Below, piece after piece: positions 20,401 to 30,118 of a DNA stretch of 62,397 nt. Position numbers and translations under genes: made by a program. This stretch comes from Deltaproteobacteria bacterium (GTDB lineage Bacteria; Desulfobacterota; Syntrophia; Syntrophales; UBA2210), in contig JAFGBH010000047.1 of the NCBI GenBank assembly GCA_016933215.1, forward strand, positions 1-62,397, in the 5' to 3' direction. Within the stretch, counting starts at the first letter, position 1; each line of letters starts with the position of its first letter. The notes under the pieces were generated by a model. It was not told the DNA's origin, ran no database searches, and saw only the letters and a list, made by a program, of their open reading frames with translations.

Positions 20401-21205
20401 TAGCTTTCAATTCTCCGGAAAGGGCAGCATCGGGTATCTGGAATCGACGGCACTCAGGGAGTGTGCTTTCATAGTCCATGCCTTTCTCACACGGTGGAGA
20501 GGCAGAGATGATGAAAGGTCCGTGAGCTTTAATTTTGGCAATCCTCTGGACGAGCGGGAAGAAACTTCAAAAAGGAACTGGGACCTTCTCTCCTCCGCCT
20601 TTGATATTCCTGTAAAGCATTTTTTCACCGTCGATCAGGTTCACGGAGGGGAGATTTTAATTATCGACGATGATCCAGATGCCGTAGCTGGAAAAGGCAG
20701 AAACTTCCCTTTTGACGGGATTATCACGGCAAGGCCGGGCATTGCCATAGGAATCAAAACGGCGGACTGCGTCCCTGTTATTTTTATGGATCCTGTAAAG
20801 CGTATCGTCGGGGCGGTGCACGCGGGATGGAAGGGAACCGCCCTTTCGATTGCCGCCAGGGCGGTTGATCTTCTTGTCACAAGATTCGGATCTGATTCGA
20901 AGGATATCCATGGGGTTATCGGTCCCGCCATAGGACCCTGCTGTTACGAGGTCGATACACGGGTCTTTGAGAGCATGAAACACCTGCCCGGTCGCGACCT
21001 TTTTTTTAAGGAAGGTGATGACGAAGGAAAATGGATGCTCGACCTTGGTGCGGCCAATAAATTTCAGTTAGAAAAGCAAGGTATACCTGCCGGTAATATT
21101 TATTCCGCCGATCTCTGCACGTCCTGTCATCGGGACACTTTTTTTTCACACAGAGGAGACGGAGGAGGAACGGGAAGACAATTAAATTTCATAATGTTAA
21201 GGTAA
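20381..21205 (+). CDS. pgeF: YfiH/PgeF family (multicopper polyphenol oxidase-like, peptidoglycan editing factor)
   Basis: DQVHGGEI, TADCVPVIF, AVHAGWKGT, GPAIGPCCYEV. Confidence 0.9.
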   Translation: MPFETHNSFQFSGKGSIGYLESTALRECAFIVHAFLTRWRGRDDERSVSFNFGNPLDEREETSKRNWDLLSSAFDIPVKHFFTVDQVHGGEILIIDDDPDAVAGKGRNFPFDGIITARPGIAIGIKTADCVPVIFMDPVKRIVGAVHAGWKGTALSIAARAVDLLVTRFGSDSKDIHGVIGPAIGPCCYEVDTRVFESMKHLPGRDLFFKEGDDEGKWMLDLGAANKFQLEKQGIPAGNIYSADLCTSCHRDTFFSHRGDGGGTGRQLNFIMLR

Positions 21206-21668
21206 GCCTCCGATATTATTGCAGCCCCATCTAAAAAATTATCTTGACAAGTAGTATGCTTTATTATAGTTCTAATAGCCTCAATATAATTCTATATGCT
21301 AAATCCTTCCCTATGAAGTATTTCAGGAGTTCACAATAGCAAAGAATAATGTAAAGGGACTTTGACAAAAGAGGGCATCTCCGTTGCCCCAAATGTATTT
21401 TCAACAAGGCCGAATCTTGTGTGTTGCAGCTAATTCATGGTTTGTCTCCAGGGAAAGGTCATTTGGATTTGCATCTCATGACGCAGCGAACGGTTTGTGT
21501 GGAAGAATCTTGGTTATCATAGGATCATGTCTTCATAGACTTCGCGTGTTTCCATATCCAGGGTGAGTTATAAATATTTTTTATCCCCATATTGAAGCTA
21601 AATATTTTTCCCCTGAAGGAAAATTTCCCATAATTTTGTTTTAAAAGCACATAACAGAGGAATGATAC

Positions 21669-22916
21669 ATGAACATCTCAGAAGTAAAAAAGCAGTCAAT
21701 AGGAGAACTGGCTGAAATGGCGAAGCAGTTGAACGTACCTGGTGCGAGCGGTATGAGGCGGCAGGACCTTATCTTCGCAATTCTTCAGTATCAGTCGGAA
21801 ACAAATGGCGTTATTACGGGTGAAGGCGTCCTGGAGACCTTGCCGGACGGTTTCGGATTTCTTCGATCTGTTGATTATAATTATCTTCCCGGACCTGACG
21901 ATATCTATGTCTCGCCGTCACAGATCAGAAGATTCGGTCTGAGAACGGGCGACACCATATCGGGAGAGGTGAGACCCCCGAAAAACGGCGAGAAATATTT
22001 CGCGCTTCTCAAGGTCGATGGCGTAAACTTCGAGGGACCTGAAATTGCAAGGGATAAGATACTCTTCGATAACCTTACGCCCCTCTACCCCGAAGAGAAA
22101 CTCAACCTTGAAATGGACTCGGAGAATTACTCGACGCGAATCATGGACCTTTTTACACCCATAGGCAAGGGGCAAAGGGGACTCATCGTATCTCCGCCCA
22201 GGGCGGGGAAAACGGTGCTCCTCAAGGATATCGCAAACAGTATTACGGCCAACCATGAGGAAGTTGCCCTGATGGTGCTCCTCATTGATGAGCGACCCGA
22301 AGAGGTCACTGACATGGAGCGCAGTGTGGAAGGGGAGGTCATTGCTTCAACCTTTGACGAAACGGCATCGCGCCATGTACAGGTTGCGGAGATGGTTATT
22401 GAGAAGGCAAAACGTCTGGTGGAACACAACAGGGACGTGGTGATTCTCCTTGACAGCATCACCAGGCTTGCCAGGGCATATAATACCGTTGTCCCGCCAA
22501 GTGGAAAGGTACTCTCCGGCGGTGTTGATTCCAATGCGCTCCACAAGCCCAAAAGGTTTTTCGGGGCTGCGAGAAATATAGAAAAGGGTGGGAGTCTCAC
22601 CATCATTTCCACTGCCCTTATCGATACGGGGAGTCGAATGGACGAGGTTATCTTTGAGGAGTTCAAGGGAACGGGAAATATGGAGCTTCATCTGGACAGA
22701 CGGATAGCAGACAGGAGGGTTTTCCCCGCCTTTGATCTTGTTCGCTCCGGTACGAGAAAAGAGGAACTCTTAATACCGACGGAGAATCTCAACAGGATAT
22801 GGATTTTACGAAGGCTACTGCAGGAGATGAATCCCGTCGATGCCATGGAATTCATCATCGGCAAGATAAGGATATCCGATACGAATCAGGAATTTCTTGA
22901 TTCAATGAATCAGTGA
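21669..22916 (+). CDS. rho: transcription termination factor Rho
   Basis: [50 protein letters not shown]. Confidence 0.98.
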   Translation: MNISEVKKQSIGELAEMAKQLNVPGASGMRRQDLIFAILQYQSETNGVITGEGVLETLPDGFGFLRSVDYNYLPGPDDIYVSPSQIRRFGLRTGDTISGEVRPPKNGEKYFALLKVDGVNFEGPEIARDKILFDNLTPLYPEEKLNLEMDSENYSTRIMDLFTPIGKGQRGLIVSPPRAGKTVLLKDIANSITANHEEVALMVLLIDERPEEVTDMERSVEGEVIASTFDETASRHVQVAEMVIEKAKRLVEHNRDVVILLDSITRLARAYNTVVPPSGKVLSGGVDSNALHKPKRFFGAARNIEKGGSLTIISTALIDTGSRMDEVIFEEFKGTGNMELHLDRRIADRRVFPAFDLVRSGTRKEELLIPTENLNRIWILRRLLQEMNPVDAMEFIIGKIRISDTNQEFLDSMNQ

Positions 22917-23003
22917 GATAAGAGAAAAAGGGAAAAACTTCAGACTCCGGGAGGGGAACTCTCTCCCGTGACAGAGGACTTCGGAATCAGGAATTACGAA
23001 GTA

Positions 23004-23122
23004 TTGAATTGAACAGCGAGCGCATTCCCCGCTGCTTGCAGCGGGGAATGCGAGCGAGTAAAAAATAAACATTTTCCTTAACAATCGGAGCTTCCCCGTA
23101 ACTTATTGCGGGGAAGCTCAAA
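23004..23122 (+). repeat. type A dispersed two-hairpin intergenic repeat, copy 1
   Basis: perfect 15-bp palindrome CGCATTCCCCGCTGC-TT-GCAGCGGGGAATGCG (23021-23052), AT-rich linker, second hairpin GAGCTTCCCCGTAA..TTGCGGGGAAGCTC (23088-23119). Confidence 0.9.
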
Positions 23123-23196
23123 TAAATTACTTGAAATTACGATTCAAATGAATATAATAGCCAGCTTTTGGTAACCCAAGGAGGAGAAAGAGGATA

Positions 23197-23424
23197 ATGA
23201 AAAAGGGTATTCATCCAGACTATAACAAAACCACCGTAACCTGTGTCTGCGGTAACGTTTTTGAAACGAGATCCACCAGAAAAGAGATTAAGGTGGAAAT
23301 ATGTTCAAAATGCCACCCTTTTATGACGGGACAGCAGAAGATAATGGATACTGCGGGACGGGTAGAGAAGTTCAGGCAAAAATATGCTAATGTGGGACAG
23401 AACAAAAAGGACAAAAAATCTTAG
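23197..23424 (+). CDS. rpmE: 50S ribosomal protein L31
   Basis: MKKGIHPDY, CxC...[12 protein letters not shown] zinc-type L31. Confidence 0.97.
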   Translation: MKKGIHPDYNKTTVTCVCGNVFETRSTRKEIKVEICSKCHPFMTGQQKIMDTAGRVEKFRQKYANVGQNKKDKKS

Positions 23425-23556
23425 CTAATCCCGGTGTCGTCAAAGGCGGGCCCTGTCGGCGATGTTCAAAATAAATAGTGCAGACTATCTTTTAACCCAC
23501 GGGTTTTCAGTTTGATTTCCCCCTCCGGAACAACAAATCATCCGTCCTGGTAGAGT

Positions 23557-24630
23557 GTGATGTTTTCTAAACTTAAAGACATAGAAAATAGATACGAAGA
23601 ACTGGAAAGGTTCCTGAGTGATCCCGCTGTAATCAATGACTACAGCCTTTATCAGCGTTATGGTAAGGAACATGCTGATCTCACAGATATCGTGGAGGCG
23701 TTCCGGGAGCATGAAAAGACGGTTTTGCAGATTGAGGAGAACCAGGGACTGCTCAAAGAGAGCGATGATGAATTCCGGGAACTGATCAAGGAAGAAAATG
23801 TCAATCTCCGAAACAATCTTGAGGCCCTGACGGAAAAACTGAAAGTGCTCTTGTTGCCGAAGGACCCCAATGATGAAAGAAATGTGTTTCTTGAGATACG
23901 AGCCGGGATAGGCGGCGATGAAGCCGGACTCTTTGCTGCCGACCTGTATCGCATGTACGCCATGTATGCGGAGCGGTGCGGCTGGAAGGTCGAGGTGGTC
24001 AGTTCCAGCCCATCGGGCGGCATGGGCGGATTTAAAGAAGTTGTATCACTCGTTACAGGAAGAGGGGCATACAGCAGACTGAAATATGAAAGCGGGGTCC
24101 ATCGGGTACAGAGGGTCCCCATTACCGAGGCCCAGGGGCGGATCCATACCTCTGCCGTTACCGTGGCCGTTCTTCCCGAAGCGGAAGATGTGGAAATCAC
24201 TATTGACCCGAACGAACTGAGAATAGATGTCTATCGATCCACCGGTCATGGCGGACAGAGTGTCAATACGACAGATTCCGCCGTGAGAATTACCCATCTC
24301 CCGACGGGATTGGTGGTAACCTGCCAGGATGAGAAATCACAGCACAAAAATAAGGCAAAGGCCCTGAAGGTTCTGAAGGCGAGACTCCTCGACCAGATGA
24401 GGGAAGAACAGGATGCTGAGATCTCGGAGACGAGGAAGAAACAGGTGGGAAGCGGCGACAGGAGTCAACGGGTAAGAACCTATAATTTTCCCCAGGGACG
24501 TATGACCGACCACCGGATCGGACTCACCCTCTATAATCTGGAAAACATTCTTGACGGGAACATCGATGCCGTCGTTGATGCCCTCATGACCCATTACCAG
24601 GCTGAGTCGCTCAAGTTTTCAGACCTTTAA
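23557..24630 (+). CDS. prfA: peptide chain release factor 1
   Basis: GGQ motif ([24 protein letters not shown]). Confidence 0.97.
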   Translation: MMFSKLKDIENRYEELERFLSDPAVINDYSLYQRYGKEHADLTDIVEAFREHEKTVLQIEENQGLLKESDDEFRELIKEENVNLRNNLEALTEKLKVLLLPKDPNDERNVFLEIRAGIGGDEAGLFAADLYRMYAMYAERCGWKVEVVSSSPSGGMGGFKEVVSLVTGRGAYSRLKYESGVHRVQRVPITEAQGRIHTSAVTVAVLPEAEDVEITIDPNELRIDVYRSTGHGGQSVNTTDSAVRITHLPTGLVVTCQDEKSQHKNKAKALKVLKARLLDQMREEQDAEISETRKKQVGSGDRSQRVRTYNFPQGRMTDHRIGLTLYNLENILDGNIDAVVDALMTHYQAESLKFSDL

Positions 24631-24676
24631 ACGTAAAATCCATACCATTACAAAAAACCCCATACGTGCGATTTCT

Positions 24677-25531
24677 ATGAAGATTTTTCAAGCACTGGAA
24701 AAAGCTGAAGCCCTGTTAAAAAGAGAGAGGATTTCTACGCCCAGGCTCGATGCGGAGGTGCTCCTTTGTCATGCGATTGGGAAGGATAAACATTATCTGT
24801 ACAAGAACCCGGGAAAAGTACTCAACGATAATGAAAATGATTTATTTCAGGCACTTGTTGAGCGAAGACGTGGAAGGGAACCGGTTGCCTATATCGTAGG
24901 GAAAAAGGAGTTCTGGTCCCTCGATCTTGAGGTCACAAGGGAGGTCCTCATACCGAGACCGGATACCGAGGTCGTGATTGAGGAAACCCTGAGAATTTCA
25001 GATGAACTGAATAAGGAGAATCTGAGAATTCTCGATGTCGGGACGGGGAGTGGTGCGATTTCTATTGCACTTGCCACTCAATTGAAGGATAGCACGATTG
25101 TTGCCGTGGACAGTTCAATGGAGGCGCTCAGGATTGCCAGAAGGAATGCCGAGCAATATGAGATGGGAGAGCGGATTCACTTCCTCTGCGGAAATTTATT
25201 GAAGCCCCTTTCAGAAAAATTTGATATAGTCGTTTCGAGTCCCCCCTACGTGTCGGAAGCGGAGTTTGAGAGGCTCCCTGACGAGATACGAAAATTCGAG
25301 CCAAAAGGGGCCCTCGTGAGCGGGAAAGACGGGACTGAATGTTACAGGGAACTTGTCGAAGATGCCAAGTATCTTCTTGAAAGCGGGGGATGGCTTGTCA
25401 TGGAGATAGGCTGGGGGCAGGCAGAAGCTATCGGGGAAATAATAAGAAATGATGGGTCCTATGGGGATGTCCTTTTCCGCAGAGATTTAGGCGGCAGAAA
25501 GAGGGTTGTCTCGGCGAGGATTGGCGGGTGA
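24677..25531 (+). CDS. prmC: release factor glutamine methyltransferase
   Basis: LIPRPDTE, DVGTGSGAI, SSPPYV. Confidence 0.95.
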   Translation: MKIFQALEKAEALLKRERISTPRLDAEVLLCHAIGKDKHYLYKNPGKVLNDNENDLFQALVERRRGREPVAYIVGKKEFWSLDLEVTREVLIPRPDTEVVIEETLRISDELNKENLRILDVGTGSGAISIALATQLKDSTIVAVDSSMEALRIARRNAEQYEMGERIHFLCGNLLKPLSEKFDIVVSSPPYVSEAEFERLPDEIRKFEPKGALVSGKDGTECYRELVEDAKYLLESGGWLVMEIGWGQAEAIGEIIRNDGSYGDVLFRRDLGGRKRVVSARIGG

Positions 25532-25534
25532 AAC

Positions 25535-26785
25535 GTGGATAAGATTATAATAAAAGGCGGAAAGAAGCTTAAGGGGGAAATTGTGATAAGCGGTTCGAAG
25601 AATGCCGCACTCCCCATTATCGTGTCATCGCTCCTCACGGAGGGCTGGAATACCGTCTACAATGTCCCCGACCTCATGGATGTGCGGACGATAAAGAGGC
25701 TTTTGGTGGGCCTCGGGGTAAAGGTCGAGGAAGGAGAAAATCTAAGGATTAATGCGGGAAGCATAACAAATTGCGAGGCCTCCTATGACCTGGTCAAAAC
25801 GATGAGGGCCTCGATTCTGGTTCTCGGGCCCCTGGTAGCGAGAATGGGAAGGGCGAGGGTTTCTCTCCCCGGTGGGTGCGCAATTGGTGCGAGGCCCGTG
25901 AACCTGCATCTAAAGGCACTCCAGGCCCTCGGTGCGGAGATAGAGCTGCGAGACGGTTACGTGGAGGCCAAGGCTTCACGGCTGAAGGGGGCAAAGATCT
26001 ATTTCGATATCTCCACGGTGACGGGCACGGAAAATATAATGATGGCGGCCACTCTGGCCAAAGGGACAACTGTCCTCGGAAACGCTGCACGGGAGCCGGA
26101 GATAATAAACCTCTCCTCCGTATTGAACGATATGGGCGCAAAGATAACCGGGGCCGGGACCGACGTGATAACGATCGAGGGGGTCGAGAGTCTCAGCCCC
26201 GTCGAAGCGCGGGTGATTCCCGATCGGGTTGAAGCAGGTACATACATGATCGCGGCAGGCATCACGGGTGGAGATGTGACGATCAGGGGATGTGACCCCC
26301 GTCATCTCGATGTGCCCATAGAGAAGCTGAAAGAAGCTGGTGTGAAGATCACTCCCCTTGAGGGAGGGCTCAGGGTAAAAGGGAGTAAAGGTATAAGGAG
26401 CGTCGATATCAAAACGCTTCCCTATCCCGGTTTCCCCACCGATCTTCAGGCACAGATGATGGTGCTCATGTCAGCGGCAGAGGGTATAAGCGTTATTACT
26501 GAGAGTGTTTTTGAAAACAGATTCATGCATGTCAATGAATTGATACGAATGGGCGCAGATATTGTAATAGAGGGAAACAGCGCCATTGTCAAAGGGGTAA
26601 AAAAACTTCGGGGTGCCCCGGTCATGGCAACAGATCTGAGGGCCTCCGCCTCCCTGGTCCTTGCCGGTCTCGCGGGTGAGGGAAAAACAGAACTGTCGCG
26701 GGTGTATCACATTGACAGGGGATATGAAAGAATCGAAGAAAAGCTGTCTTCTCTGGGGGCCGATATAAGGAGGGTAAGAGAATAA
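25535..26785 (+). CDS. murA: UDP-N-acetylglucosamine 1-carboxyvinyltransferase
   Basis: [24 protein letters not shown]. Confidence 0.97.
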   Translation: MDKIIIKGGKKLKGEIVISGSKNAALPIIVSSLLTEGWNTVYNVPDLMDVRTIKRLLVGLGVKVEEGENLRINAGSITNCEASYDLVKTMRASILVLGPLVARMGRARVSLPGGCAIGARPVNLHLKALQALGAEIELRDGYVEAKASRLKGAKIYFDISTVTGTENIMMAATLAKGTTVLGNAAREPEIINLSSVLNDMGAKITGAGTDVITIEGVESLSPVEARVIPDRVEAGTYMIAAGITGGDVTIRGCDPRHLDVPIEKLKEAGVKITPLEGGLRVKGSKGIRSVDIKTLPYPGFPTDLQAQMMVLMSAAEGISVITESVFENRFMHVNELIRMGADIVIEGNSAIVKGVKKLRGAPVMATDLRASASLVLAGLAGEGKTELSRVYHIDRGYERIEEKLSSLGADIRRVRE

Positions 26786-26786
26786 A

Positions 26787-28085
26787 ATGAAGATAATACG
26801 GGCTTCCCAGCCCTCCTTTGTGGCAGAAATAGAGAGGATAATGAATCGCGGGGATGTCCTCGATGAGACAGTTATCGAAAGTGTCGCTGAGATCATAGAA
26901 GATGTTAAAAAGAGAGGGGACAAGGCACTTATCGAGTATACAGAGAAATTTGACGGGATTTCTCTCGAACCATCTACCCTGGAGGTCGATTCCGATGAAA
27001 TCGAGAATGCCGTCAATTCCCTCGATCCCGAAGATATTGATCTTCTCAGACTCTCTGCGGGCCGTATAGAAAAATTTCACAAAAAACAGTCGTTACGGTC
27101 GTGGTCCTATACCGACGAGGAAGGCGTGGGGCTGGGGCAGGAAATACGTCCACTCGATCGAGTGGGAATCTACGCTCCGGGAGGTCGAGCCCTTTATCCC
27201 TCAACTGTGCTCATGGCGGCGATACCGGCAAAGGTTGCCGGTGTGGGTGAAATAATCCTTGCCACGCCTTCAACCGGAGGAAGAGTACATCCGCTCATCC
27301 TTGCTGCGGCAAAACTGGGCGGTGTAGAGAGAATATTCAGGATCGGCGGGGCTCAGGCCATTGCTGCCCTTGCGTATGGGACGGAATCGGTTCCGCCGGT
27401 GGACAAGATAGTAGGTCCGGGGAATGTTTATGTCGCGGCTGCCAAGAGGATGGTCTTTGGAAAAGTGGGTATCGATATGATAGCAGGTCCCAGTGAGATT
27501 CTCATCATTTCCGATGGGACGTCGAGACCGGATATTGCTGCAGCAGATCTTTTGTCCCAGGCTGAACACGATGAGTTGGCGAGTGCCGTCCTTGTTACCC
27601 CTTCAGAGGATTTTGCGAGGGAGGTTGCCTCCGAGGTGGATCTCCAATTGAAGGTCATTGAAAGGAGTGCAATTGCACAAAAATCGGTGGAGAATTACGG
27701 TGCGGTGATTGTGACTGCCGACATGGATGAGGCGGTGAAAATAGCCAACATGATTGCCCCGGAACATCTCGAGCTTATGGTGAAGAACCCCGAGAGCGTC
27801 TTGGAAAAAATAAAAAATGCCGGGGCGGTATTTATGGGATACTATACCCCTGAGGCTCTGGGAGATTATATTGCAGGGCCCAACCATATTCTTCCCACGG
27901 GCGGAACGGCAAGGTTTTCTTCTCCTCTCGGTGTGTACGATTTTGTGAAGAGGATGAGCGTCGTCTCTTTTTCAGAAAAATCGCTCAGGCGATACGGTGG
28001 GAAAACGGCCAGATTCGCCGATATGGAAGGCCTTAGGGCACACGGACAATCGATTGTGGTGAGGCTGGAAGGAAAAAAGTCTTGA
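26787..28085 (+). CDS. hisD: histidinol dehydrogenase
   Basis: GRALYPSTVLM, VGPGNVYVAAAK, GPSEILI, GPNHILPTGGTARF. Confidence 0.97.
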   Translation: MKIIRASQPSFVAEIERIMNRGDVLDETVIESVAEIIEDVKKRGDKALIEYTEKFDGISLEPSTLEVDSDEIENAVNSLDPEDIDLLRLSAGRIEKFHKKQSLRSWSYTDEEGVGLGQEIRPLDRVGIYAPGGRALYPSTVLMAAIPAKVAGVGEIILATPSTGGRVHPLILAAAKLGGVERIFRIGGAQAIAALAYGTESVPPVDKIVGPGNVYVAAAKRMVFGKVGIDMIAGPSEILIISDGTSRPDIAAADLLSQAEHDELASAVLVTPSEDFAREVASEVDLQLKVIERSAIAQKSVENYGAVIVTADMDEAVKIANMIAPEHLELMVKNPESVLEKIKNAGAVFMGYYTPEALGDYIAGPNHILPTGGTARFSSPLGVYDFVKRMSVVSFSEKSLRRYGGKTARFADMEGLRAHGQSIVVRLEGKKS

Positions 28086-28140
28086 CAAAAAATTTTATAT
28101 GAATAAGGTCTCATAGATATTTTCATGGCGTATCGATAAA

Positions 28141-28215
28141 GCGGGCGTAATTCAGCGGTAGAATGTCAGCTTCCCAAGCTGGACGTCGTGGGTTCGATTC
28201 CCATCGCCCGCTCCA
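28141..28215 (+). tRNA. tRNA-Gly (anticodon CCC), CCA encoded
   Basis: complete cloverleaf: acceptor GCGGGCG/CGCCCGC, D-stem ATTC/GAAT, anticodon arm TCAGC-TTCCCAA-GCTGG, T-arm GTGGG-TTCGATT-CCCAT. Confidence 0.95.
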
Positions 28216-28267
28216 TTTAAATTTTAGTTGCAAATAAAAATATTTATGATATTAGGTTATGTAATTT

Positions 28268-28291
28268 AAGTGGGCTTTGCCCACTTTTTTA
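28268..28291 (+). terminator. intrinsic terminator after tRNA-Gly
   Basis: AAGTGGGC-TTT-GCCCACTT followed by T-tract. Confidence 0.85.
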
Positions 28292-28308
28292 TTTTTATGG
28301 TGTATGAA

Positions 28309-28788
28309 ATGGTTAATCCCGCGCAAACGTACCGTGAGAAGATGCTTGAATTACTTGAGCCGATTTTCGAAGCTGAAGGGATGGAGCTTGTTGAACTGGA
28401 ATGTTTGAGGGGAAAACCCCGTTGGGTTGTCAGAATTTATATCGATAAAGATGGAGGAGTAACGATTGACGACTGTGCAGAGATCAGCAGTCAGGTCGGT
28501 GATCTCCTCACCGTTTATGATATCCCTCCCGGTCCTTATACCCTGGAGGTGTCTTCGCCGGGACTTGATCGGCCCCTTGCGCGTGACAGGGACTTCGTGA
28601 AGTACAGAGGTTACGAAATTAAGATCCGTCTCGGTGAAGAATTGGAGGGAAGAAGAAACTTTAGGGGTACACTTAAGGATTATATTGAGGATAGAGGGGA
28701 AAAGCTGCTCGTATTGGATGTGGAAGGAAAGCAGTATCGCATACCAAGGGATAGTGTCCTCAAGGCAAATCTTCAATACGAGTTTTAA
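28309..28788 (+). CDS. rimP: ribosome maturation factor RimP
   Basis: ELVELECLRGKPRWVVRIYIDKDGGVTIDDC; start chosen at MVNPAQ. Confidence 0.92.
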   Translation: MVNPAQTYREKMLELLEPIFEAEGMELVELECLRGKPRWVVRIYIDKDGGVTIDDCAEISSQVGDLLTVYDIPPGPYTLEVSSPGLDRPLARDRDFVKYRGYEIKIRLGEELEGRRNFRGTLKDYIEDRGEKLLVLDVEGKQYRIPRDSVLKANLQYEF

Positions 28789-28803
28789 TTTGGAGGATTC
28801 TAC

Positions 28804-30072
28804 ATGTTGCCAGATCTAAGACGTCTCATCGATCAGATGAGTAAGGAAAAAGGTATCGACAGACAGATTATCGTGGAGGCATTGGAAACGGCTGTTTTGA
28901 CGGCCGCGAGAAAGAAACTGGGACTGAGCCTTGACCTGGAGGTACAGTATAACGATGAAGTAGGTGAGATCGAGGCCTTTCAATTCAAAACGGTTGTCGA
29001 AAAGGTCTTGAATTCGGATACCCAGATTTCCCTTGAAGAGGCGCGGGAAAAACTGGACGAGGATGCAGAGCTGGGAGACAGTCTCGGCATGAAGATGGAT
29101 ACCAATACCTTTGGGCGTATTGCCGTTCAGACGGCGAAGCAGATAATAATCCAGAGGGTCAAAGATGCCGAACGTGACAACATATATGAGGAATACAAGG
29201 ACAGGAAGGGAGACCTGGCGAACGGTTTCGTTCAGAGATTTGAAGGGGGTAATATTATCGTCAGCCTCGGTATGACCGAGGGCGTGATACCTTCTTCCGA
29301 GCAGATACACAAAGAGGTTTTTAAGAGGGGGGAAAGGATACGGGCGTATATATACGATATTAAAAGAATATCCAAGGGGCCACAGATACTCCTGTCGAGG
29401 ACACACCCCGGCTTTTTACGGGCTCTTTTCGAACTTGAAGTCCCCGAGATTTCGGAGGGCCTGATCGAAGTTGTCAATATAGCAAGGGAGCCGGGCAACA
29501 GGACAAAAATATCCGTGAAATCAAATGATAAGGACATTGACCCCGTGGGTGCCTGTGTCGGCATGAGGGGGTCTCGTGTACAGAGCGTGGTACAGGAACT
29601 GAGGGGCGAAAAAATAGATATAGTTCCCTATTCGGAAGATCAGGTGAAATATGTCTGCAATGCTCTCTCTCCTGCCAAGGTTGATCGTGTTCTGGTGGAT
29701 GAGGAGGTGGGGGCTATGGAAGTTATCGTGCCCGATGATCAGCTCTCGCTCGCAATAGGTAAAAACGGACAGAACGTGAGGCTGGCAGCGAGACTGACGC
29801 AGTGGAAAATCGATGTAAAGAGCGATTCGATGGTAACAAAACAGCAAGAAGAGGGGCATAAGTCTCTGATGGGGATAACCGGTGTTGGTGAGCGAACTGC
29901 CGATCTTCTTTATAAGGAGGGATTCAGAAGTGTTGCGGCTATCGCATCGGCGGACCCTGAGATGTTGAGTCCCATTAAGGGAGTGAGCAGGGAAAAGGCT
30001 GCTGCCTGGATTGAAGAGGCAATGAAAATAGTCGATAGTGAGGGTGAAAAGGAATCGTCCGAGGTTTCCTGA
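28804..30072 (+). CDS. nusA: transcription termination/antitermination protein NusA
   Basis: S1-KH architecture, DPVGACVGMRGSRVQSVVQELRGEKIDIV, LAIGKNGQNVRLAARLT. Confidence 0.97.
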   Translation: MLPDLRRLIDQMSKEKGIDRQIIVEALETAVLTAARKKLGLSLDLEVQYNDEVGEIEAFQFKTVVEKVLNSDTQISLEEAREKLDEDAELGDSLGMKMDTNTFGRIAVQTAKQIIIQRVKDAERDNIYEEYKDRKGDLANGFVQRFEGGNIIVSLGMTEGVIPSSEQIHKEVFKRGERIRAYIYDIKRISKGPQILLSRTHPGFLRALFELEVPEISEGLIEVVNIAREPGNRTKISVKSNDKDIDPVGACVGMRGSRVQSVVQELRGEKIDIVPYSEDQVKYVCNALSPAKVDRVLVDEEVGAMEVIVPDDQLSLAIGKNGQNVRLAARLTQWKIDVKSDSMVTKQQEEGHKSLMGITGVGERTADLLYKEGFRSVAAIASADPEMLSPIKGVSREKAAAWIEEAMKIVDSEGEKESSEVS

Positions 30073-30118
30073 GGAAACCATCTGCTCACGGTTGATGGAA
30101 TGATGGGGAGTTTCAGTA

